A DNA stretch of 21,311 bases from Altererythrobacter sp. (GTDB taxonomy: Bacteria; Pseudomonadota; Alphaproteobacteria; Sphingomonadales; Sphingomonadaceae). The stretch covers positions 1 to 21,311 of the forward strand of contig JAGXGU010000129.1 of the NCBI GenBank assembly GCA_024636575.1, written 5' to 3'. A model generated the notes under the pieces. It was not told where the DNA came from. It saw only the letters and a list, made by a program, of their open reading frames with translations, and ran no database searches. The position numbers and the translations under genes were made by a program. Position 1 is the stretch's first letter; every line of letters starts with the position of its first letter. This document shows, piece after piece, positions 16,234 through 21,311 of the stretch.

Positions 16234-17463
16234 ATGACTGCAGAAGTATTTATCCTGGGCGGTGCACAGAGCGATTTTGCGCGCAACATGGAACGTGAAG
16301 GCAATGGCATGTTCGAGCTGTTCCGCGAGGTGGCGGAGGCCGCCTTCGTCGCAACCGGTATCGAGCCGCGCGAAGTTGAAACCGCGCATGTTGGCAATTT
16401 CGTGGGCGAATTGTTCACCGGACAGGGTCAGCTCGGCGGGTTTTTCGGTCATGTCCACCCTGATCTCGCGGGTGTTCCTGCGTCCCGCCATGAAGCCGCC
16501 TGCGCATCGGGCAGTATCGCCCTGCTTTCAGCCTCTGCAGAAATAGAGGCTGGCCGCTACGGGCTGGCGCTGGTGCTCGGGATCGAACTGATGCGCAATG
16601 TGCCGGGGCAGACCGCGGCCGAGCATTTGGGAGCGGCGGCATGGGCCGGGCAGGAAGCGCAGGAAGCCCGATACCTCTGGCCATGGATGTTTTCCAAGGT
16701 TGAACAGGAATATGAGGAGCGTCACGGATTGGACCGGGCCTATCTCAGGGCGATTTCCGAAAACAATTTCGCCAATGGCAAACGCAATCCCAATTCGCAG
16801 ACGCGCGGCTGGCAAATCGGTCCGGACCAGCTGGGTGACAATGACGAGCTCAATCCCCGGATTGAAGGCCGCTTGCGCAAGTCCGATTGTGGACAGGTTA
16901 CAGACGGCGCGGCTGCTGTTTTTCTGGCATCGCGCAAAGTCGCCGAAGCATGGGCCAAACGGCGCGGTGTCGCGCTCGATTCCATTCCCCGGATCAAGGG
17001 CTGGGGTCACACTACCGCGCCGCTCATGTATCAGCGCAAAATCAATGACAGCCAAGGGCAGCCCTATGTATTCCCTTTCGTCCGGAAAGCGATGATGAAC
17101 GCATTGGACCGGGCAGGAATGCAGGACATTTACGCCTGCGACGGAGTGGAGGTGCATGATTGCTTCTCGGTCACCGAATATATGGCGATTGATCATTTCG
17201 GCATCACGCCTGCCGGAGAAAGCTGGCGCGCCATCGAGGATGGCACGATTGCGCTGGGCGGCAAATTACCGGTCAACGCTTCGGGCGGCTTGATCGGATC
17301 GGGACATCCTGTTGGCGCAACAGGAATCCGTATGCTGCTCGATGGCTGGAGGCAGGTCACCGGCAATGCGGGTGACTATCAGATTGAAGGCGCGCGCAAT
17401 GTCGCCACTTTCAACGTAGGCGGCAGCGCAACCACAGCATGCAGCTTCGTTGTCGGGGTCTGA
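16234..17463 (+). CDS. SCP2-type thiolase (acetyl-CoA acetyltransferase family)
   Basis: A 409-residue thiolase of the sterol-carrier-protein-x-like branch. The nucleophile is Cys90 (EAACASGSIALLSA), the HDCF block (308-311, VEVHDCFSVTEYM) replaces the NEAF block of classical thiolases as is normal for this branch, and His358 is in GSGHPVGATGI (355-365). The GHP motif and C-terminal FNVGGSATTACSFVVG also fit. The start at 16234 has GAGAGAGG upstream and gives the family's usual MTAEVFILGGAQS opening; the frame runs further upstream inside the ligase gene but that part is shadow. The gene follows the ligase by 1 base. SCP2-type thiolases often work with a DUF35 OB-fold partner, which is absent here. 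Likely role: cleaving a beta-keto or beta-hydroxy acyl-CoA intermediate. Confidence 0.9.
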   Translation: MTAEVFILGGAQSDFARNMEREGNGMFELFREVAEAAFVATGIEPREVETAHVGNFVGELFTGQGQLGGFFGHVHPDLAGVPASRHEAACASGSIALLSASAEIEAGRYGLALVLGIELMRNVPGQTAAEHLGAAAWAGQEAQEARYLWPWMFSKVEQEYEERHGLDRAYLRAISENNFANGKRNPNSQTRGWQIGPDQLGDNDELNPRIEGRLRKSDCGQVTDGAAAVFLASRKVAEAWAKRRGVALDSIPRIKGWGHTTAPLMYQRKINDSQGQPYVFPFVRKAMMNALDRAGMQDIYACDGVEVHDCFSVTEYMAIDHFGITPAGESWRAIEDGTIALGGKLPVNASGGLIGSGHPVGATGIRMLLDGWRQVTGNAGDYQIEGARNVATFNVGGSATTACSFVVGV

Positions 17464-17467
17464 TTGA

Positions 17468-18628
17468 GTGGAGGGAGTTTATCTCCATGATGCGCTGCGC
17501 ACGCCGCGCGGCAAGGCAAAGAAGGGCGGCGGACTTGCCGGGCTGAGCCCGCAAGAACTCATCGGCCAGCAGATCGACGGCCTTGCTGATCGTCGCGGTG
17601 AGAGGGTGCGCAGCGCCGACGCGTTGTTGCTCGGATGCGTCGGGCAGGTGGGTGATCAGGGCGGAAACATTGCGCTGGTTTCAAAACTTCACGCCGGTTT
17701 GCAGGACGCGGCTGCTGCAATCTCGATCAACAATTATTGCGCGTCCAGCCTGACCGCGATCGGGCAAGGGGCGGCTATGGTGGCAGCGGGGCAGGCAGAT
17801 GCTGTGCTTGCTGGCGGTGTTGAATGCATGAGCCGGGTCCCGTTCATGGGTGACCACGCAAGCTACTACACAAACGCCGAGTTGCCGCAGCGTGTCCGTT
17901 ATATACCGGTGGTATTGGCCGCTGACCGGCTTGCCAATGCAGAAGGGATCACCCGCCCGCAATTGGACGCAGTTGCGCTCGCCTCGCAACAAAAGGCAGC
18001 CTTGGCTGAAAGCAATGCAGGCCTGCAAAAATCACGCATCGCGTCCGGAAAGCTGGACCAAGAAGAATGTATCAGGCCAGGGACTGACGCAGCCTCTCTC
18101 GATACCCTGCCACCAGCATTCGGCGACTTGCAGGAACAATATTTCGATGCGTTGGGTGGAGAGAGCTTCGAGCCCTTGCACACGCTGGCTCATGCCCCTC
18201 CTGTTTGCGACGGAGCGGCGCTAGCTTTGATCGGTGGCCGTGATGCAAGCGCACATCCTCGTGCACGCATTATTGCCTATGCCGAATGCGGGGGCGATCC
18301 CGAGGCGTCTCTCACTGCGGGCCTCGCCGCAATGGACAGGGCGCTCCAGCGTACCGGTCTGTCGCTGGGCGACATGGACCGGATCGAATTTATGGAGTCT
18401 TTCTCCGTAACAATTGCCAAATTCCTGCGTGACCGGAATCCCGATCCGGACCGGGTTAATGTCAGCGGCGGGCATATCGCCAAGGGGCATCCGCTGGGCG
18501 CGAGTGGAGCAATTCTCACTTCGACCCTGCTCGACTGTCTTGACCAAGCAGACGGAACGCTGGGTCTGGTGGTCGTGACCGGCGCTACGGGCACGGGCGC
18601 CGCGATGATTGTCGAACGGCTGGACTGA
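17468..18628 (+). CDS. Thiolase-family protein with altered active site
   Basis: A 386-residue protein of the classical thiolase fold (MEGVYLHDALRTPRGK opening). The nucleophile Cys91 (INNYCASSLTAIGQG) and His341 (KGHPLGASGA) are present. Two other key positions are changed: the NEAF block is MESF (309-312), losing the Asn that orders the catalytic water, and the second catalytic Cys of the usual CxGGGxG near the C-terminus is replaced by Thr371 (VVVTGATGTG). It may therefore be slow, act on unusual substrates, or act only in one direction. The GTG start lies 4 bases after the first thiolase's stop. Ribosome binding site is weak, so coupling is likely. Two adjacent unlike thiolases suggest two different C-C cleavage steps, or a heteromeric pair. 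Confidence 0.88.
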   Translation: MEGVYLHDALRTPRGKAKKGGGLAGLSPQELIGQQIDGLADRRGERVRSADALLLGCVGQVGDQGGNIALVSKLHAGLQDAAAAISINNYCASSLTAIGQGAAMVAAGQADAVLAGGVECMSRVPFMGDHASYYTNAELPQRVRYIPVVLAADRLANAEGITRPQLDAVALASQQKAALAESNAGLQKSRIASGKLDQEECIRPGTDAASLDTLPPAFGDLQEQYFDALGGESFEPLHTLAHAPPVCDGAALALIGGRDASAHPRARIIAYAECGGDPEASLTAGLAAMDRALQRTGLSLGDMDRIEFMESFSVTIAKFLRDRNPDPDRVNVSGGHIAKGHPLGASGAILTSTLLDCLDQADGTLGLVVVTGATGTGAAMIVERLD

Positions 18629-18640
18629 CGGGATGCAAAT

Positions 18641-20359
18641 ATGACAGAGACACTGGAACGGCTTGTTGCGCACCACGCGAATACTCTCGATGCTGCGATC
18701 GACGCGGTCGAAACCCGCAAGAATTGGAGTCCGTTCCGGGATTCCCCGAGTTCAAAATTCCATGATCCCGGCAAACCGGAGGCTGGTAAGGCTGCGTTTG
18801 AGGCGCTTTTGGGCAAGAGCTTCGATCTCGATCAACCGGGCATTGTCGGCTGGCTTGGCTGCGAGGTGTCGCCGTTTACCCGTCAACCGCTTGGCATCAT
18901 TTATCCAGCAAGCGATCCAGAAGCGTTGATCGAAGCAGCGCAGGCCGCGATACCAGCTTGGCGCAAAACCGCGTCCGAAGCGCGAATTGCGCTATGCCTC
19001 GAAATGGCTGAGCGGATTTATGATCGCAATTTCGAAATGGCGCACGGCGTGATGCATGTCGCCGGGCAGAGCTATACACAGGCGTTCAGCGGCAGCGGCC
19101 CCAATGCACTCGATCGTGGGATCGAAGCGCTGGCGTACGCGGCAAAGGCAATGCGCGATGTCTCGACGTCGGCAAGGTGGGAACGTACCTTCGGCAAGGA
19201 AGATGTGGTGCTCGAGAAGCAATATACACTGGTTCCCCGCGGGGTTGGGTTGGTGATTTGCTGTGCTTCCTTTCCGACCTGGAATGCCTATCCAGCGATG
19301 TTTGCCAGCCTGGCGACAGGCAATCCGGTGATTGTGAAGCCGCATCCGATTGCCATACTGCCGATGGCGATTGCGGTGCAGGAATGCCGCAGGGTGCTGG
19401 CGGATTTCGGCTGTGATCCGAATCTGGTGACACTGGCGGTCGACGCGATTGAAGCGCCGATCGCGCAAAGATTTATCGCTCATCCGGCGGTCCAGATTGT
19501 CGATTTTACTGGGAGCCCGCGTTATGGCGGCCATCTCGAAAGCACGGTTACCGGCAAGCTGTTGTTCACAGAGACTGCGGGCATCAATTCCGTGGTAATT
19601 GAGAGTTGTGTTGATCTGGTTGAGACGGCGCGCGCAATTGCGCGCGCGACCTGTCTGTTTTCCGCTCAGATGTGCACCAGCCCGCAGAACATCTATGTGC
19701 CCAAGAACGGAATCGTCACTTCCAGCGGGCATGTCCCGTTTGAGGATGTCACGTTGGCCCTGGTCGATGCGGTTAACGCGATTGCGGACAATCCGGCTAT
19801 GGCGGCAGGGATAATGGGTGCAGTACAAGCGGAGGCAAGCTGCGATATTATGTGGCGGTTGGAACAGGAGGCGGAAGTTCATCCAGCTGCCCAAGTACTG
19901 CGTCGCCCCGTTCCCTATATCCATCCCGATTTTCCAGGCGCTCGAACTATGACACCGCTGATCGTAGTGCTTCCGGCCGGCAATGAAGAACTTTATGCTC
20001 AGGAGCATTTCGGGCCAGTCATGTTCATCATTGTGTCCGAGAACGGGAATGAAGCCGTTGATGAGGTGACCCGCCTTGTGCGCGAGCATGGCGCAATCTC
20101 TTCCTATCTTTATTCGACCGACGAAGACTTTATCGAAGGCTCGCTTGATTCTTACGCGGAAGTCGGGGCCAATCTTTCAATCAATCTACACGGCGCAATG
20201 TGGGCCAATTTTGCCGCTGCATACAGCGATTACCATGTTACCGGGTTAAACCCGGCAGGAAACGCATGCCTCGCCGACCTGGCCTTTGTCGCGAACCGAT
20301 TCCGTATCGTGCAGCACCGCCGACCGGCAGCCAGGAAAGGTATCGCTTGTGCCGCATGA
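18641..20359 (+). CDS. paaN: PaaN-family aldehyde dehydrogenase
   Basis: A 572-residue protein matching the PaaN (phenylacetic acid degradation) family of aldehyde dehydrogenases, which have a long N-terminal extension (here about 85 residues). Catalytic Cys345 lies in SAQMCTSPQN, the general-base Glu311 in FTETAG, Asn215 in FPTWNAY, Lys233 in IVKPHP and the NAD(P)-contact FTGSP at 289-293. No other paa genes are near, so the name reflects family, not phenylacetate degradation. In this operon the likely job is oxidising the aldehyde made by the iron oxygenase to the acid for the CoA ligase. Spacing to the second thiolase is 12 bp. A 20-bp perfect palindrome of alternating G and C around AATT (19628-19647) lies inside the gene, shortly before the catalytic Cys codon. 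Confidence 0.87.
   Translation: MTETLERLVAHHANTLDAAIDAVETRKNWSPFRDSPSSKFHDPGKPEAGKAAFEALLGKSFDLDQPGIVGWLGCEVSPFTRQPLGIIYPASDPEALIEAAQAAIPAWRKTASEARIALCLEMAERIYDRNFEMAHGVMHVAGQSYTQAFSGSGPNALDRGIEALAYAAKAMRDVSTSARWERTFGKEDVVLEKQYTLVPRGVGLVICCASFPTWNAYPAMFASLATGNPVIVKPHPIAILPMAIAVQECRRVLADFGCDPNLVTLAVDAIEAPIAQRFIAHPAVQIVDFTGSPRYGGHLESTVTGKLLFTETAGINSVVIESCVDLVETARAIARATCLFSAQMCTSPQNIYVPKNGIVTSSGHVPFEDVTLALVDAVNAIADNPAMAAGIMGAVQAEASCDIMWRLEQEAEVHPAAQVLRRPVPYIHPDFPGARTMTPLIVVLPAGNEELYAQEHFGPVMFIIVSENGNEAVDEVTRLVREHGAISSYLYSTDEDFIEGSLDSYAEVGANLSINLHGAMWANFAAAYSDYHVTGLNPAGNACLADLAFVANRFRIVQHRRPAARKGIACAA
19628..19647. repeat. 20-bp perfect palindrome within the paaN-like gene
   Basis: GCGCGCGC-AATT-GCGCGCGC is fully self-complementary. 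It encodes Ala/Arg/Ile residues (ARAIARA) about 20 codons before the catalytic Cys, so codon choice alone could have produced it in G+C-rich DNA. Alternating G-C runs can adopt Z-form or cruciform structure under supercoiling. Confidence 0.85.
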
Positions 20360-20786
20360 CCCGAATAATTTTGTTGGTGCCTGGTCGCTGGTCGATTGGC
20401 GGATCGAATATTCAGACGGAGCAATAACGCGGCCTTTCGGTGATGGCGCGCATGGGTATATAATCTACGAGGCCAACGGCTTCATGACGGCAAGCATTGC
20501 AAAGGCGAAGCGCGAGAATTTTGGAATTCCCAATGCGCGAAATGCAAGCCCTTCGCAAAAGTCAGAGGCTTTTGATTCATATTTCCATTATGCAGGACCA
20601 TGGAATCTTGAAGACGAGCATGTCGTGCACACGGTGACCATGTCGCTCAATCCCGATATGACCGGAACCGAGCAGCGCAGGTTCGCGGTTTTCGATGGCA
20701 GGAATGGGTTGACGCTCTCCGCGCGAGAAGAGATGAATGATGGCTCAAGCCGTCACCACATTTTGCAATGGCAGAAAATCGATTGA
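20349..20786 (+). CDS. Lipocalin-like domain protein
   Basis: A 145-residue protein of the lipocalin-like domain family (PF13924 type), with the opening FVGAWSLVDWRIEYSDG, the strand GAHGYIIYEANGFMTASI and the closing SSRHHILQWQKID. The frame is open to an ATG at 20286 inside the aldehyde dehydrogenase gene, but I chose the GTG at 20349: AGGAAAGG precedes it at about 10 bases and the family's domain begins a few residues on. It overlaps the dehydrogenase by 11 bp, so it is coupled and last in the operon. No signal peptide, so cytoplasmic. Members occur with catabolic and biosynthetic clusters; some bind or isomerise small hydrophobic molecules, but the role here is unproven. Confidence 0.8.
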   Translation: MPHDPNNFVGAWSLVDWRIEYSDGAITRPFGDGAHGYIIYEANGFMTASIAKAKRENFGIPNARNASPSQKSEAFDSYFHYAGPWNLEDEHVVHTVTMSLNPDMTGTEQRRFAVFDGRNGLTLSAREEMNDGSSRHHILQWQKID

Positions 20787-20879
20787 ACGCATTTGGTGAT
20801 TTACTCGCCGAACCGGCTACTTCGTCCGGCGCCGCTGGTATTCTCAGGGAAGACCGCCGACGCTGCTCGCGCATGAACG

Positions 20880-20898
20880 GAGAACGCGCGGCGTTCTC
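20880..20898 (+). terminator. Hairpin downstream of the operon, possible terminator
   Basis: GAGAACGC-GCG-GCGTTCTC forms an 8-bp perfect stem with a 3-base loop, 94 bases after the lipocalin-like stop. No T run follows, so it would not be a classical intrinsic terminator; it may stabilise the 3' end of the operon mRNA instead. Confidence 0.3.
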
Positions 20899-21033
20899 TC
20901 CTGCGATGCGGCCCATACCGGCGGCCGAAGGCAGGTCAGCCTCGGCAACCATTTGATTGCCAGAAAAGCAAATCCGGTGACAGTAACTTCCCTTCCCTGA
21001 AAGCCGGAAATCACTTCGCTTTTACCGTCAATA

Positions 21034-21165
21034 ATTTCCCTGTTTTTGATCTAGGGAATCTAGCATCAAAATCGCCTGATTTCTGCGGCTCGCACGATTG
21101 ATTTTCGGCATAGAATTCGCCGAATATCTAAAAATTCCTTGTAAATCGGGCAAGAACAGGGAAAT
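21034..21165. repeat. Segment bounded by 11-bp perfect inverted repeats
   Basis: ATTTCCCTGTT (21034-21044) and AACAGGGAAAT (21155-21165) are exact reverse complements and enclose 110 bp of A+T-richer sequence. A partial internal copy, TAGGGAATCTAG, lies near 21052. No coding sequence is inside. It could be a small non-autonomous mobile element or a structured intergenic repeat. I have a vague memory of similar TTCCCTG/CAGGGAA-bounded stretches in other alphaproteobacteria but cannot verify it. Confidence 0.5.
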
Positions 21166-21214
21166 CGGCCGAAGAGACTAGTGGTGCTAGCACTGCTTGC
21201 ACCTCCACACAGTC

Positions 21215-21311
21215 TCAGCTGGCAATTGCGGCCGCGTCGACAAGCTCCACAACCTCGAAGTGGTAGCTCTCCCAGCCGCGCTGTCGTGCCGCATCTGCGG
21301 TTGCAGCTTTC
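21215..21311 (-). CDS. C-terminal end of an unknown protein, cut by window edge
   Basis: The minus strand is open from the right edge to a TGA at 21217-21215, giving 31 residues (KAATADAARQRGWESYHFEV, then VELVDAAAIAS). The amphipathic, ordinary-looking sequence and typical codon use suggest a real C-terminus rather than shadow. No family can be named from so little. The gene would read towards the inverted-repeat segment. Confidence 0.45.
   Translation of the reverse strand, partial: KAATADAARQRGWESYHFEVVELVDAAAIAS

Larger units (their letters stand above)
20787..21214. other. 428-bp stretch after the operon, no convincing gene
   Basis: After the lipocalin-like gene I see no supported gene up to 21215. 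An Arg/Ala-rich frame at 20768-20956 has no ribosome binding site and resembles nothing known. The stretch contains a hairpin (20880-20898), a segment bounded by perfect 11-bp inverted repeats (21034-21165) and a 10-bp palindrome GTGCTAGCAC (21184-21193). From about 20,990 to 21,170 the sequence is clearly more A+T-rich than the operon. Confidence 0.6.

Noticed and set aside
15441..16418. 325-residue frame on the minus strand
   Set aside because: Opposite the CoA ligase and the start of the SCP2-type thiolase; no motif, no ribosome binding site, crosses two real genes.
18992..20089. 365-residue frame on the minus strand
   Set aside because: It lies entirely opposite the PaaN-like gene, whose frame shows a full set of family motifs; the antisense product has no recognisable domain and is a G+C-driven shadow.
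20768..20956. 62-residue Arg/Ala-rich frame after the lipocalin-like gene
   Set aside because: No ribosome binding site, includes a hairpin, and the composition is that of a chance frame.
21184..21193. Palindrome GTGCTAGCAC as a terminator of the right-edge gene
   Set aside because: A 10-bp palindrome without a loop gives only about a 3-bp hairpin and no T run follows, so termination is not supported.
1..21311. CRISPR array, insertion sequence or prophage genes
   Set aside because: No regularly spaced repeats, transposase, integrase or phage structural motifs were seen on either strand.

Overview
The window looks like a chromosomal segment of an alphaproteobacterium, most probably Sphingomonadales (Erythrobacter/Novosphingobium/Sphingopyxis type). 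This rests on moderately high G+C, a TonB-dependent receptor sharing an operon with a serine hydrolase, a short CxxC-type HNH protein, a fused double-HxlR regulator and many CoA-dependent catabolic genes. The taxonomic placement is inference from gene style; no 16S or other marker is present.

Left part (1-5.4 kb): a possible small membrane protein open at the left edge, a JAB-only (RadC-type) metalloprotein and a possible 37-codon ORF follow one another with stop/start overlaps (TTGA, GTGA). They lead into a crotonase-family gene (+), which converges with an acyl-CoA thioesterase (-). A tRNA-Cys(GCA) follows, then about 335 bp without a convincing gene, an alpha/beta hydrolase fused to a polytopic membrane domain (-), and a small HNH-like protein (-).

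Middle part (5.4-12 kb, minus strand): a COG2509-type FAD-dependent dehydrogenase stands alone. Next to it is a compact unit transcribed leftwards: TonB-dependent receptor, then exported serine (beta-lactamase-fold) hydrolase, then a tandem HxlR regulator, with gaps of 4 and 15 bp. A 13-bp palindrome lies between hydrolase and regulator.

Right part (12-20.8 kb, plus strand): diverging from the receptor operon over a 130-bp promoter region is a tightly packed seven-gene operon. It encodes a nitronate-monooxygenase-like flavoprotein, a carotenoid-cleavage-type non-haem iron dioxygenase, an acyl-CoA ligase, an SCP2-type thiolase, a second thiolase with altered active-site residues, a PaaN-family aldehyde dehydrogenase and a lipocalin-like protein. 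Read together, the two divergent operons look like a complete but uncharacterised catabolic system. The receptor would import the substrate, the hydrolase would release it from an ester or amide, the iron oxygenase would split a C=C bond, the dehydrogenase would oxidise the aldehyde, the ligase would form a CoA thioester and the thiolases would shorten it, under the double-HxlR regulator. The substrate cannot be read from the sequence; apocarotenoids, stilbenes or propenyl-phenols are family-based guesses.

The last 0.5 kb has no convincing complete gene. It holds a hairpin, a 132-bp segment bounded by perfect 11-bp inverted repeats, and the C-terminal end of a gene entering from the right on the minus strand.
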